A program made the translations under genes and the position numbers. The notes under the pieces were generated by a model, which was not told the origin of the DNA, did no database searches, and worked only from the letters and a program-made list of their open reading frames with translations. A stretch of 64,000 nt of DNA, from NCBI RefSeq assembly GCF_032917945.1, contig NZ_CP136624.1, positions 1,798,001-1,862,000 of the forward strand. Direction: 5' to 3'. This DNA is from Bradyrhizobium sp. sBnM-33. Its GTDB lineage: Bacteria; Pseudomonadota; Alphaproteobacteria; Rhizobiales; Xanthobacteraceae. This document shows positions 1-15,000 of the stretch, in pieces (position 1 is the stretch's first letter; every line of letters begins with the position of its first letter).

Positions 1-3000
1 ATCGAGACGGCGCTGGCGACGATCTGGGCAGAGCTTCTGGGTTTAGAGCGGGTCGGTCGCCACGACAACTTCTTCGCGCTGGGCGGCCACTCGCTGTTGG
101 CGGTGCAACTGATGGAGCGTCTGCGACGGCTGTCACTGGGGGTCGAGGTGCGGACCTTGTTCGCCAAGCCGGTGCTGGCCGATCTGGCCGCGAGCCTTGG
201 CAACCATCACGAAGTGGCGGTCCCCGCCAACCTGATCACGGAGAGAAGCAGGGCGATTACGCCGCAGATGCTGCCGCTGATTGAGCTGGCTCAGCCGGAG
301 ATCGATCGGATCGTCGCCACGGTGCCCGGTGGGGTCGGCAACATCCAGGATATTTATGGCTTGTCGCCGCTGCAGGACGGCATCCTGTTCCATCATCTGC
401 TGGCCCGCCAAGGCGATCCGTACCTGCTGGTGTCGCAGATGGCGTTTGCCGAGCGTGGCGTGTTGGACCGCTATCTTGCCGCGGTTCAGCGGGTGGTGGA
501 CCGGCACGACATTCTGCGCACGTCGTTTGTCTGGGAGGGGCTGTCGCGCCCGGCGCAGGTGGTGTGGCGGAAAGCGCCACTGGATGTGACCGAGGTTGAG
601 CTGGATGGATCTGGCGGTCCTGGCCACGCGCAGCTCCGGCATCGGTTTGATCCGCGCGAGCACCGCATCGATCTTGGCCGGGCGCCGTTGTTGAGGTTTG
701 TGATCGCGCGCGAGCCCGGCAGCGGGCGCTGGCTATTGCTGAAGCTGCAGCACCATTTGATCGGGGATCACGCCACCTCGGAAGTGATGCATGCCGAGAT
801 TCGTGCGCTGCTCGGCGGGCACGAGCATGAGCTCGCAGCGCCGCAGCCGTTCCGCAATCTGGTGGCGCAGGCGCAGCTGGGCGTTGGAGCCAAAGCGCAC
901 GAAGAGTTCTTCCGGACGATGCTGGGGGACATCGATGAGCCGACCACGCCGTTTGGGCTGAGTGAGGTCCGCGGCGACGGCAGCAGGTCCCATGAGGCGC
1001 GGCGAATGCTGCCGCAGCAACTGCACGAACGGCTGCGCAGCCAGGCGCGGCGGCTTGGGGTGAGCCTGGCGAGCCTGTGCCATCTGGCGTGGGGACAGGT
1101 GGTGGCGCGGAGCAGCGGACGAGAGCAGGTGGTGTTCGGCACGGTGCTGTTCGGCCGCATGCATGGCGGTGCCGGCGCCGACCACACCATGGGCCTGTTC
1201 ATCAACACCCTGCCGCTGCGGCTTGATCTGGACGGCACCGGGGTCGAGGCGAGCGTGCGGACCACCCACGCCCGGCTGGCCGAGTTGCTGGCGCATGAAC
1301 ATGCCTCGCTGGCGCTGGCGCAACGCTGCGGCGGCGTTGCATCGCCGGCGCCGCTGTTCAGTTCGTTGTTGAACTACCGCCACAACACCCCGGCGATGTC
1401 CTTCGGATCGGATGATGTGCTGTCTGGCGTGGAACGGCTGGGCGGGGAGGAGCGCACCAACTATCCGTTGACCTTGTCGGTGGAGGATTTTGGCAAGGCG
1501 CTCGGGCTGACCGCGGAAGCGGCGGAGCCGGTCTCTGCGGATCGGGTCTGCGGCTACATGCAGCGCGCGCTCGAGCAACTGGCTGATGCGCTGGAGCACG
1601 CGCCGAACACGCCGGTGTGCGACCTGGACATCCTACCACGTGATGAGCGCATCTACCTGTTGGAGGAGCTGAACCGGACGTCGGTCTCGTATCCAGCGGA
1701 GCGGTGCATCCATGAGCTGTTCGAGGCGGAGGTGCGCAAGGCGCCGGATGCGGTGGCGGTGGTCTGTGCGGAGGAACACCTGAGCTATGGCGAGCTCAAT
1801 GCGCGGGCGAACCGGCTGGCGCATCATCTGATCTCGCTCGGGGTGAGGCCGGATCAGCCGGTTGCGATCTGTCTTGAGCGCAGTCTGGCGATGGTGGTGG
1901 GGGTTTTGGCGATCCTCAAGGCGGGTGGCGCGTATCTGCCGCTGGACCCGGCCTATCCGTCCGCGCGGCTGCGGCAGGTTCTCGAGGATGCGGCACCGGG
2001 TCTGGTGCTTGCCGATGCGGCGGGCCGTACCGCGCTGGGCGCCGATGCCCTGGTGGACGTGACGGTGGTTGACCTTGAGACGGCCACGCCAGCCTGGGCC
2101 GAGCTGCCGGCCTTGGATCCGGACCCGCGCGCGCTGGGCCTGACCTCACGCCATCTCGCCTATGTGATCTACACCTCCGGCTCAACAGGTACGCCCAAGG
2201 GCGTCATGGTCGAGCATGCGAGCACCGTGAACCTGCTGCATTGGAGCAGCGACGTGTTTGCGGAAACCGAAATCAGCCGCACGCTGTTTTCTACCTCGAT
2301 CAGTTTTGATCTGTCCGTCTATGAGTGCTTCGTTCCGCTTTCGCAAGGAGGCACACTTTATCTTGTCGAGAATGCGCTGGCGCTGGCGCAGGTGTCCTTG
2401 GATGTCTCCTTGATCAACACAGTGCCCTCGGCGATCGCCGCTCTGGTCGACAAGAAAGCAGTCGCCACTTCGACGAGCGTCATCAATTTGGCGGGCGAGC
2501 GGCTGACGGCGAGCCTCATAGAGAGGGTCTTCGAGAGCAGTCGAGTCGAGAAGATCTGTAATCTCTACGCTCCTTCCGAAACCACGACGTATTCAACCTG
2601 CATCTGCATGCGAAGGGGAGAGACTATCGTCGAGACGATCGGCCGCCCGATCGCGAACACGCGGGTGTATCTTCTGGATGGTGATGGTGCGCTGGTTCCG
2701 TTTGGTGCGGTGGGGGAGCTTTACATCGGTGGGGCGGGGGTTGCGCGGGGCTATCTGAAGCGGCCCGATCTGACGGCGGAGCGGTTCATCGCCAGTCCCT
2801 TTGTGGACGGCGATCGGCTGTACCGGACCGGGGACCTTGCGCGGTACCTGCCGGACGGCAATCTGGAGTTTTTGGGCCGCAACGACGATCAGGTGAAGAT
2901 CCGCGGCTTCCGGATCGAGCCGGGCGAGATCGCAGCGCGGCTGTCCGAGCACGCCTGGGTGCGCGATGCGGTAGTGGTGGCGCAAGAGGATCGCAGTGGC

Positions 3001-6000
3001 GAGCCGCGTCTGGTGGCCTATGTGGTCGCGGTGGCCGAGCATGCCGGCGAGGCGGAGGGATCTGAGCTTGCCGCCACCTTGCGCGCACATGTAAGTGCGC
3101 GATTGCCGGATTACATGGTGCCGAGTGCGTTCGTGCGGCTCGCGGCGCTGCCGCTGACGGTGAACGGCAAGCTGGATCGCAAGGCGCTGCCGCGGCCTGC
3201 GGATCAGGCGTATGCGCGAGGCATCTATGAGGCGCCGCAGGGCGAGATCGAGACGGCGCTGGCGACGATCTGGGCAGAGCTTCTGGGTTTAGAGCGGGTC
3301 GGTCGCCACGACAACTTCTTCGCGCTGGGCGGCCACTCGCTGTTGGCGGTACGGCTCTTGAGCCGGCTGTCGCAGGCTCTGGGTGTAGCGCTGCCGCTTA
3401 CGGCGCTGTTCGCCAAGCCGGTGCTGGCCGACCTGGCGGGGAGCGTTGTCGAGACATTGAGCCGCTCCGGTCCACAAGATCTGCCGGGCATTGTGGCTGT
3501 GTCGCGCGATGCGCCATTTGTGCTGTCGTTTGCGCAGCAGAGGCTGTGGTTTTTGGCGCAGCTCGACGAGAGCAGTACGAACTATCACATTCCGCTGGCG
3601 TGGCGGCTCAAAGGTGTGCTCGAGCGCAGCGCCTGGCAGCGCAGCCTTGACCAGTTGGTGGCGCGGCATGAGGCGCTGCGGAGCATTTTTGTCGCGTCGG
3701 AGGGTGAGCCTTGGGTTGAGGTTCTGCCGGCGGATGCGGGGTTGCCGGTTGTGGAGCACGATCTGCGGGGCCGGGCAGACGCGGAGGCGGCGCTGTCGGA
3801 GCTGTGCCAGGAAGAGGCGCGCACGCTGTTTGATCTGGTGCGCGGGCCGCTGATCCGCGGCCGGCTGATCCGGATGTCCGATGACGAGCACGTCTTCCTG
3901 CTGACCCAGCATCACATTGTCTCGGACGGCTGGTCGCTGGGCGTGCTGGTGCGTGAACTCAGTCAGCTGTACCGGGCGTTCCTGGCGGGACAAGACGATC
4001 CGCTGCCGCCGCTTGCGATCCAGTATCCGGACTATGCTGCCTGGCAACGGCAGTGGCTGGCTGGCGAGCGATTGCAGAAGCAGGCGGAGTATTGGCGCAA
4101 CACCCTGGCTGGCGCGCCGGCCCGTCTGGCCTTGCCGACGGACCGGCCGCGGCCGGCCCGGCAGTCGTTTGCCGGGGCCACTGTGCCTGTTGTCATCGAT
4201 GCGGATCTGACGCGGGAGTTGAAGCGGCTGAGCCAGCAGCATGGCACGACGTTGTTCATGACGGTGCTGGCGGCGTGGGGCGCGGTGCTGTCGCGTCTGT
4301 CAGGGCAGGACGACCTTGTGATCGGGGTGCCGAGCGCCAATCGGGGCCGCCGCGAGATCGAAGAGTTGATCGGCTTCTTCGTCAACAGCCTGGCGCTTCG
4401 CCTCGACCTGTCGGGCGCGCCGAGCGTGGCAGAGCTGTTGGAGCGGACGCGGGGCGCGACGTTGGCGGCGCAGGACCATCAGGACCTGCCGTTTGAGCAG
4501 GTGGTGGAGATCGTGCAGCCGCCACGGTCGCTTGATCACACCCCGCTGTTCCAGGTGGGGTTGGCCTGGCAGAACAACGCCGGTCAATCCTTCGACCTTC
4601 CCGAGCTGAGTGTGGAGACTGCCGGAGATGGGTTCGATCAGGCCAAGTTTGATCTGGAGCTGAACCTTGGGGAGCGCGGCGCGGTCATCGCCGGAACGCT
4701 GGGCTATGCCACGGCGCTGTTCGATCAAGCAACGATCGAGCGGCAGCGGGGCTATCTGCTGGTGCTGCTGCGGGCGATGGTTGCCGATGCGCATCGAGCG
4801 GTCGGGCGGATTGAGCTGTTGTCGTCGGATGAGCGCATCTACCTGTTGGAGGAGCTGAACCGGACGTCGGTCTCGTATCCAGCGGAGCGGTGCATCCATG
4901 AGCTGTTCGAGGCGGAGGTGCGCAAGGCGCCGGATGCGGTGGCGGTGGTCTGTGCGGAGGAACACCTGAGCTATGGCGAGCTCAATGCGCGGGCGAACCG
5001 GCTGGCGCATCATCTGATCTCGCTCGGGGTGAGGCCGGATCAGCCGGTTGCGATCTGTCTTGAGCGCAGTCTGGCGATGGTGGTGGGGGTTTTGGCGATC
5101 CTCAAGGCGGGTGGCGCGTATCTGCCGCTGGACCCGGCCTATCCGTCCGCGCGGCTGCGGCAGGTTCTCGAGGATGCGGCACCGGGTCTGGTGCTTGCCG
5201 ATGCGGCGGGCCGTACCGCGCTGGGCGCCGATGCCCTGGTGGACGTGACGGTGGTTGACCTTGAGACGGCCACGCCAGCCTGGGCCGAGCTGCCGGCCTC
5301 GGATCCGGACCCGCGCGCGCTGGGCCTGACCTCACGCCATCTCGCCTATGTGATCTACACCTCCGGCTCAACAGGTACGCCCAAGGGCGTCATGGTCGAG
5401 CATGCCCAGATTGCGCGTTTGTTCGAGACGACCGAGAGCTTGTATGGCTTCACCGAACGCGACGTATGGTGTCTGTTCCATTCCTTCTCGTTCGACTTCT
5501 CAGTTTGGGAGTTGTGGGGCGCACTGCGCTATGGCGGGTGTTTGGTTCTCGTGCCGAGCCATACGGCTCGCTCTGCTTCTGACTTTCATGATCTCATCTG
5601 CAAGTCCGGCGTCACAGTTCTGAACCAGACCCCCTCGGCTTTTAAAGCTCTCATTGATGTGGAGTGTCAGTCCAGGCTTCGAAGCCGCCTTCGATATGTG
5701 ATTTTTGGTGGAGAGGCTCTGGAGCCAGCGATTCTGAAGCCGTGGTATGCAAGGCATTCCGATTGCGCGCCCCAACTGGTTAACATGTACGGCATCACGG
5801 AAACGACCGTGCATGTCACCTATCGGCCGCTTGATCAGTCTGACACTTCCAACTCGGGCAGTCCGATTGGAAGGCGCATCCCCGATCTTCGGTTGTACGT
5901 GTTGGATCGGTTTGGTGCGCCCGTTCCGTTTGGTGCGGTGGGGGAGCTTTACATCGGCGGGGTGGGGGTTGCGCGGGGCTATCTGAAGCGGCCCGATCTG

Positions 6001-9000
6001 ACGGCGGAGCGGTTCATCGCCAGTCCCTTTGTGGACGGCGATCGGCTGTACCGGACCGGGGACCTTGCGCGGTACCTGCCGGACGGCAATCTGGAGTTTT
6101 TGGGCCGCAACGACGATCAGGTGAAGATCCGCGGCTTCCGGATCGAGCCGGGCGAGATCGCAGCGCGGCTGTCCGAGCACGCCTGGGTGCGCGATGCGGT
6201 AGTGGTGGCGCAAGAGGATCGCAGTGGCGAGCCGCGTCTGGTGGCCTATGTGGTCGCGGTGGCCGAGCATGCCGGCGAGGCGGAGGGATCTGAGCTTGCC
6301 GCCACCTTGCGCGCACATGTAAGTGCGCGATTGCCGGATTACATGGTGCCGAGTGCGTTCGTGCGGCTCGCGGCGCTGCCGCTGACGGTGAACGGCAAGC
6401 TGGATCGCAAGGCGCTGCCGCGGCCTGCGGATCAGGCGTATGCGCGAGGCATCTATGAGGCGCCGCAGGGCGAGATCGAGACGGCGCTGGCGACGATCTG
6501 GGCAGAGCTTCTGGGTTTAGAGCGGGTCGGTCGCCACGACAACTTCTTCGCGCTGGGCGGCCACTCGCTGTTGGCGGTACGGCTCTTGAGCCGGCTGTCG
6601 CAGGCTCTGGGTGTAGCGCTGCCGCTTACGGCGCTGTTCGCCAAGCCGGTGCTGGCCGACCTGGCGGGGAGCGTTGTCGAGACATTGAGCCGCTCCGGTC
6701 CACAAGATCTGCCGGGCATTGTGGCTGTGTCGCGCGATGCGCCATTTGTGCTGTCGTTTGCGCAGCAGAGGCTGTGGTTTTTGGCGCAGCTCGACGAGAG
6801 CAGTACGAACTATCACATTCCGCTGGCGTGGCGGCTCAAAGGTGTGCTCGAGCGCAGCGCCTGGCAGCGCAGCCTTGACCAGTTGGTGGCGCGGCATGAG
6901 GCGCTGCGGAGCATTTTTGTCGCGTCGGAGGGTGAGCCTTGGGTTGAGGTTCTGCCGGCGGATGCGGGGTTGCCGGTTGTGGAGCACGATCTGCGGGGCC
7001 GGGCAGACGCGGAGGCGGCGCTGTCGGAGCTGTGCCAGGAAGAGGCGCGCACGCTGTTTGATCTGGTGCGCGGGCCGCTGATCCGCGGCCGGCTGATCCG
7101 GATGTCCGATGACGAGCACGTCTTCCTGCTGACCCAGCATCACATTGTCTCGGACGGCTGGTCGCTGGGCGTGCTGGTGCGTGAACTCAGTCAGCTGTAC
7201 CGGGCGTTCCTGGCGGGACAAGACGATCCGCTGCCGCCGCTTGCGATCCAGTATCCGGACTATGCTGCCTGGCAACGGCAGTGGCTGGCTGGCGAGCGAT
7301 TGCAGAAGCAGGCGGAGTATTGGCGCAACACCCTGGCTGGCGCGCCGGCCCGTCTGGCCTTGCCGACGGACCGGCCGCGGCCGGCCCGGCAGTCGTTTGC
7401 CGGGGCCACTGTGCCTGTTGTCATCGATGCGGATCTGACGCGGGAGTTGAAGCGGCTGAGCCAGCAGCATGGCACGACGTTGTTCATGACGGTGCTGGCG
7501 GCGTGGGGCGCGGTGCTGTCGCGTCTGTCAGGGCAGGACGACCTTGTGATCGGGGTGCCGAGCGCCAATCGGGGCCGCCGCGAGATCGAAGAGTTGATCG
7601 GCTTCTTCGTCAACAGCCTGGCGCTTCGCCTCGACCTGTCGGGCGCGCCGAGCGTGGCAGAGCTGTTGGAGCGGACGCGGGGCGCGACGTTGGCGGCGCA
7701 GGACCATCAGGACCTGCCGTTTGAGCAGGTGGTGGAGATCGTGCAGCCGCCACGGTCGCTTGATCACACCCCGCTGTTCCAGGTGGGGTTGGCCTGGCAG
7801 AACAACGCCGGTCAATCCTTCGACCTTCCCGAGCTGAGTGTGGAGACTGCCGGAGATGGGTTCGATCAGGCCAAGTTTGATCTGGAGCTGAACCTTGGGG
7901 AGCGCGGCGCGGTCATCGCCGGAACGCTGGGCTATGCCACGGCGCTGTTCGATCAAGCAACGATCGAGCGGCAGCGGGGCTATCTGCTGGTGCTGCTGCG
8001 GGCGATGGTTGCCGATGCGCATCGAGCGGTCGGGCGGATTGAGCTGTTGTCGTCGGATGAGCGCATCTACCTGTTGGAGGAGCTGAACCGGACGTCGGTC
8101 TCGTATCCAGCGGAGCGGTGCATCCATGAGCTGTTCGAGGCGGAGGTGCGCAAGGCGCCGGATGCGGTGGCGGTGGTCTGTGCGGAGGAACACCTGAGCT
8201 ATGGCGAGCTCAATGCGCGGGCGAACCGGCTGGCGCATCATCTGATCTCGCTCGGGGTGAGGCCGGATCAGCCGGTTGCGATCTGTCTTGAGCGCAGTCT
8301 GGCGATGGTGGTGGGGGTTTTGGCGATCCTCAAGGCGGGTGGCGCGTATCTGCCGCTGGACCCGGCCTATCCGTCCGCGCGGCTGCGGCAGGTTCTCGAG
8401 GATGCGGCACCGGGTCTGGTGCTTGCCGATGCGGCGGGCCGTACCGCGCTGGGCGCCGATGCCCTGGTGGACGTGACGGTGGTTGACCTTGAGACGGCCA
8501 CGCCAGCCTGGGCCGAGCTGCCGGCCTTGGATCCGGACCCGCGCGCGCTGGGCCTGACCTCACGCCATCTCGCCTATGTGATCTACACCTCCGGCTCAAC
8601 AGGTACGCCCAAGGGCGTCATGGTCGAGCATGCGAGCACCGTGAACCTGCTGCATTGGAGCAGCGACGTGTTTGCGGAAACCGAAATCAGCCGCACGCTG
8701 TTTTCTACCTCGATCAGTTTTGATCTGTCCGTCTATGAGTGCTTCGTTCCGCTTTCGCAAGGAGGCACACTTTATCTTGTCGAGAATGCGCTGGCGCTGG
8801 CGCAGGTGTCCTTGGATGTCTCCTTGATCAACACAGTGCCCTCGGCGATCGCCGCTCTGGTCGACAAGAAAGCAGTCGCCACTTCGACGAGCGTCATCAA
8901 TTTGGCGGGCGAGCGGCTGACGGCGAGCCTCATAGAGAGGGTCTTCGAGAGCAGTCGAGTCGAGAAGATCTGTAATCTCTACGCTCCTTCCGAAACCACG

Positions 9001-12000
9001 ACGTATTCAACCTGCATCTGCATGCGAAGGGGAGAGACTATCGTCGAGACGATCGGCCGCCCGATCGCGAACACGCGGGTGTATCTTCTGGATGGTGATG
9101 GTGCGCTGGTTCCGTTTGGTGCGGTGGGGGAGCTTTACATCGGTGGGGCGGGGGTTGCGCGGGGCTATCTGAAGCGGCCCGATCTGACGGCGGAGCGGTT
9201 CATCGCCAGTCCCTTTGTGGACGGCGATCGGCTGTACCGGACCGGGGACCTTGCGCGGTACCTGCCGGACGGCAATCTGGAGTTTTTGGGCCGCAACGAC
9301 GATCAGGTGAAGATCCGCGGCTTCCGGATCGAGCCGGGCGAGATCGCAGCGCGGCTGTCCGAGCACGCCTGGGTGCGCGATGCGGTAGTGGTGGCGCAAG
9401 AGGATCGCAGTGGCGAGCCGCGTCTGGTGGCCTATGTGGTCGCGGTGGCCGAGCATGCCGGCGAGGCGGAGGGATCTGAGCTTGCCGCCACCTTGCGCGC
9501 ACATGTAAGTGCGCGATTGCCGGATTACATGGTGCCGAGTGCGTTCGTGCGGCTCGCGGCGCTGCCGCTGACGGTGAACGGCAAGCTGGATCGCAAGGCG
9601 CTGCCGCGGCCTGCGGATCAGGCGTATGCGCGAGGCATCTATGAGGCGCCGCAGGGCGAGATCGAGACGGCGCTGGCGACGATCTGGGCAGAGCTTCTGG
9701 GTTTAGAGCGGGTCGGTCGCCACGACAACTTCTTCGCGCTGGGCGGCCACTCGCTGTTGGCGGTACGGCTCTTGAGCCGGCTGTCGCAGGCTCTGGGTGT
9801 AGCGCTGCCGCTTACGGCGCTGTTCGCCAAGCCGGTGCTGGCCGACCTGGCGGGGAGCGTTGTCGAGACATTGAGCCGCTCCGGTCCACAAGATCTGCCG
9901 GGCATTGTGGCTGTGTCGCGCGATGCGCCATTTGTGCTGTCGTTTGCGCAGCAGAGGCTGTGGTTTTTGGCGCAGCTCGACGAGAGCAGTACGAACTATC
10001 ACATTCCGCTGGCGTGGCGGCTCAAAGGTGTGCTCGAGCGCAGCGCCTGGCAGCGCAGCCTTGACCAGTTGGTGGCGCGGCATGAGGCGCTGCGGAGCAT
10101 TTTTGTCGCGTCGGAGGGTGAGCCTTGGGTTGAGGTTCTGCCGGCGGATGCGGGGTTGCCGGTTGTGGAGCACGATCTGCGGGGCCGGGCAGACGCGGAG
10201 GCGGCGCTGTCGGAGCTGTGCCAGGAAGAGGCGCGCACGCTGTTTGATCTGGTGCGCGGGCCGCTGATCCGCGGCCGGCTGATCCGGATGTCCGATGACG
10301 AGCACGTCTTCCTGCTGACCCAGCATCACATTGTCTCGGACGGCTGGTCGCTGGGCGTGCTGGTGCGTGAACTCAGTCAGCTGTACCGGGCGTTCCTGGC
10401 GGGACAAGACGATCCGCTGCCGCCGCTTGCGATCCAGTATCCGGACTATGCTGCCTGGCAACGGCAGTGGCTGGCTGGCGAGCGATTGCAGAAGCAGGCG
10501 GAGTATTGGCGCAACACCCTGGCTGGCGCGCCGGCCCGTCTGGCCTTGCCGACGGACCGGCCGCGGCCGGCCCGGCAGTCGTTTGCCGGGGCCACTGTGC
10601 CTGTTGTCATCGATGCGGATCTGACGCGGGAGTTGAAGCGGCTGAGCCAGCAGCATGGCACGACGTTGTTCATGACGGTGCTGGCGGCGTGGGGCGCGGT
10701 GCTGTCGCGTCTGTCAGGGCAGGACGACCTTGTGATCGGGGTGCCGAGCGCCAATCGGGGCCGCCGCGAGATCGAAGAGTTGATCGGCTTCTTCGTCAAC
10801 AGCCTGGCGCTTCGCCTCGACCTGTCGGGCGCGCCGAGCGTGGCAGAGCTGTTGGAGCGGACGCGGGGCGCGACGTTGGCGGCGCAGGACCATCAGGACC
10901 TGCCGTTTGAGCAGGTGGTGGAGATCGTGCAGCCGCCACGGTCGCTTGATCACACCCCGCTGTTCCAGGTGGGGTTGGCCTGGCAGAACAACGCCGGTCA
11001 ATCCTTCGACCTTCCCGAGCTGAGTGTGGAGACTGCCGGAGATGGGTTCGATCAGGCCAAGTTTGATCTGGAGCTGAACCTTGGGGAGCGCGGCGCGGTC
11101 ATCGCCGGAACGCTGGGCTATGCCACGGCGCTGTTCGATCAAGCAACGATCGAGCGGCAGCGGGGCTATCTGCTGGTGCTGCTGCGGGCGATGGTTGCCG
11201 ATGCGCATCGAGCGGTCGGGCGGATTGAGCTGTTGTCGTCGGATGAGCGCATCTACCTGTTGGAGGAGCTGAACCGGACGTCGGTCTCGTATCCAGCGGA
11301 GCGGTGCATCCATGAGCTGTTCGAGGCGGAGGTGCGCAAGGCGCCGGATGCGGTGGCGGTGGTCTGTGCGGAGGAACACCTGAGCTATGGCGAGCTCAAT
11401 GCGCGGGCGAACCGGCTGGCGCATCATCTGATCTCGCTCGGGGTGAGGCCGGATCAGCCGGTTGCGATCTGTCTTGAGCGCAGTCTGGCGATGGTGGTGG
11501 GGGTTTTGGCGATCCTCAAGGCGGGTGGCGCGTATCTGCCGCTGGACCCGGCCTATCCGTCCGCGCGGCTGCGGCAGGTTCTCGAGGATGCGGCACCGGG
11601 TCTGGTGCTTGCCGATGCGGCGGGCCGTACCGCGCTGGGCGCCGATGCCCTGGTGGACGTGACGGTGGTTGACCTTGAGACGGCCACGCCAGCCTGGGCC
11701 GAGCTGCCGGCCTTGGATCCGGACCCGCGCGCGCTGGGCCTGACCTCACGCCATCTCGCCTATGTGATCTACACCTCCGGCTCAACAGGTACGCCCAAGG
11801 GCGTCATGGTCGAGCATGCGAGCACCGTGAACCTGCTGCATTGGAGCAGCGACGTGTTTGCGGAAACCGAAATCAGCCGCACGCTGTTTTCTACCTCGAT
11901 CAGTTTTGATCTGTCCGTCTATGAGTGCTTCGTTCCGCTTTCGCAAGGAGGCACACTTTATCTTGTCGAGAATGCGCTGGCGCTGGCGCAGGTGTCCTTG

Positions 12001-15000
12001 GATGTCTCCTTGATCAACACAGTGCCCTCGGCGATCGCCGCTCTGGTCGACAAGAAAGCAGTCGCCACTTCGACGAGCGTCATCAATTTGGCGGGCGAGC
12101 GGCTGACGGCGAGCCTCATAGAGAGGGTCTTCGAGAGCAGTCGAGTCGAGAAGATCTGTAATCTCTACGCTCCTTCCGAAACCACGACGTATTCAACCTG
12201 CATCTGCATGCGAAGGGGAGAGACTATCGTCGAGACGATCGGCCGCCCGATCGCGAACACGCGGGTGTATCTTCTGGATGGTGATGGTGCGCTGGTTCCG
12301 TTTGGTGCGGTGGGGGAGCTTTACATCGGTGGGGCGGGGGTTGCGCGGGGCTATCTGAAGCGGCCCGATCTGACGGCGGAGCGGTTCATCGCCAGTCCCT
12401 TTGTGGACGGCGATCGGCTGTACCGGACCGGGGACCTTGCGCGGTACCTGCCGGACGGCAATCTGGAGTTTTTGGGCCGCAACGACGATCAGGTGAAGAT
12501 CCGCGGCTTCCGGATCGAGCCGGGCGAGATCGCAGCGCGGCTGTCCGAGCACGCCTGGGTGCGCGATGCGGTAGTGGTGGCGCAAGAGGATCGCAGTGGC
12601 GAGCCGCGTCTGGTGGCCTATGTGGTCGCGGTGGCCGAGCATGCCGGCGAGGCGGAGGGATCTGAGCTTGCCGCCACCTTGCGCGCACATGTAAGTGCGC
12701 GATTGCCGGATTACATGGTGCCGAGTGCGTTCGTGCGGCTCGCGGCGCTGCCGCTGACGGTGAACGGCAAGCTGGATCGCAAGGCGCTGCCGCGGCCTGC
12801 GGATCAGGCGTATGCGCGAGGCATCTATGAGGCGCCGCAGGGCGAGATCGAGACGGCGCTGGCGACGATCTGGGCAGAGCTTCTGGGTTTAGAGCGGGTC
12901 GGTCGCCACGACAACTTCTTCGCGCTGGGCGGCCACTCGCTGTTGGCGGTACGGCTCTTGAGCCGGCTGTCGCAGGCTCTGGGTGTAGCGCTGCCGCTTA
13001 CGGCGCTGTTCGCCAAGCCGGTGCTGGCCGACCTGGCGGGGAGCGTTGTCGAGACATTGAGCCGCTCCGGTCCACAAGATCTGCCGGGCATTGTGGCTGT
13101 GTCGCGCGATGCGCCATTTGTGCTGTCGTTTGCGCAGCAGAGGCTGTGGTTTTTGGCGCAGCTCGACGAGAGCAGTACGAACTATCACATTCCGCTGGCG
13201 TGGCGGCTCAAAGGTGTGCTCGAGCGCAGCGCCTGGCAGCGCAGCCTTGACCAGTTGGTGGCGCGGCATGAGGCGCTGCGGAGCATTTTTGTCGCGTCGG
13301 AGGGTGAGCCTTGGGTTGAGGTTCTGCCGGCGGATGCGGGGTTGCCGGTTGTGGAGCACGATCTGCGGGGCCGGGCAGACGCGGAGGCGGCGCTGTCGGA
13401 GCTGTGCCAGGAAGAGGCGCGCACGCTGTTTGATCTGGTGCGCGGGCCGCTGATCCGCGGCCGGCTGATCCGGATGTCCGATGACGAGCACGTCTTCCTG
13501 CTGACCCAGCATCACATTGTCTCGGACGGCTGGTCGCTGGGCGTGCTGGTGCGTGAACTCAGTCAGCTGTACCGGGCGTTCCTGGCGGGACAAGACGATC
13601 CGCTGCCGCCGCTTGCGATCCAGTATCCGGACTATGCTGCCTGGCAACGGCAGTGGCTGGCTGGCGAGCGATTGCAGAAGCAGGCGGAGTATTGGCGCAA
13701 CACCCTGGCTGGCGCGCCGGCCCGTCTGGCCTTGCCGACGGACCGGCCGCGGCCGGCCCGGCAGTCGTTTGCCGGGGCCACTGTGCCTGTTGTCATCGAT
13801 GCGGATCTGACGCGGGAGTTGAAGCGGCTGAGCCAGCAGCATGGCACGACGTTGTTCATGACGGTGCTGGCGGCGTGGGGCGCGGTGCTGTCGCGTCTGT
13901 CAGGGCAGGACGACCTTGTGATCGGGGTGCCGAGCGCCAATCGGGGCCGCCGCGAGATCGAAGAGTTGATCGGCTTCTTCGTCAACAGCCTGGCGCTTCG
14001 CCTCGACCTGTCGGGCGCGCCGAGCGTGGCAGAGCTGTTGGAGCGGACGCGGGGCGCGACGTTGGCGGCGCAGGACCATCAGGACCTGCCGTTTGAGCAG
14101 GTGGTGGAGATCGTGCAGCCGCCACGGTCGCTTGATCACACCCCGCTGTTCCAGGTGGGGTTGGCCTGGCAGAACAACGCCGGTCAATCCTTCGACCTTC
14201 CCGAGCTGAGTGTGGAGACTGCCGGAGATGGGTTCGATCAGGCCAAGTTTGATCTGGAGCTGAACCTTGGGGAGCGCGGCGCGGTCATCGCCGGAACGCT
14301 GGGCTATGCCACGGCGCTGTTCGATCAAGCAACGATCGAGCGGCAGCGGGGCTATCTGCTGGTGCTGCTGCGGGCGATGGTTGCCGATGCGCATCGAGCG
14401 GTCGGGCGGATTGAGCTGTTGTCGTCGGATGAGCGCATCTACCTGTTGGAGGAGCTGAACCGGACGTCGGTCTCGTATCCAGCGGAGCGGTGCATCCATG
14501 AGCTGTTCGAGGCGGAGGTGCGCAAGGCGCCGGATGCGGTGGCGGTGGTCTGTGCGGAGGAACACCTGAGCTATGGCGAGCTCAATGCGCGGGCGAACCG
14601 GCTGGCGCATCATCTGATCTCGCTCGGGGTGAGGCCGGATCAGCCGGTTGCGATCTGTCTTGAGCGCAGTCTGGCGATGGTGGTGGGGGTTTTGGCGATC
14701 CTCAAGGCGGGTGGCGCGTATCTGCCGCTGGACCCGGCCTATCCGTCCGCGCGGCTGCGGCAGGTTCTCGAGGATGCGGCACCGGGTCTGGTGCTTGCCG
14801 ATGCGGCCGGCCGCGCCGCGCTGGGCGCCGATGCCCTGGTGGACGTGACGGTGGTTGACCTTGAGACGGCCACGCCAGCCTGGGCCGAGCTGCCGGCCTC
14901 GGATCCGGACCCGCGCGCGCTGGGCCTGACCTCACGCCATCTCGCCTATGTGATCTACACCTCCGGCTCAACAGGTACGCCCAAGGGCGTCATGGTCGAG

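Noticed and set aside
2217..2700. DLYN start of the A code taken as cysteine with heterocyclisation
   Set aside because: The upstream condensation domains have HHxxxDG or dual E/C motifs, not the DxxxxD motif of cyclisation domains, and the whole code is closer to an alanine code.
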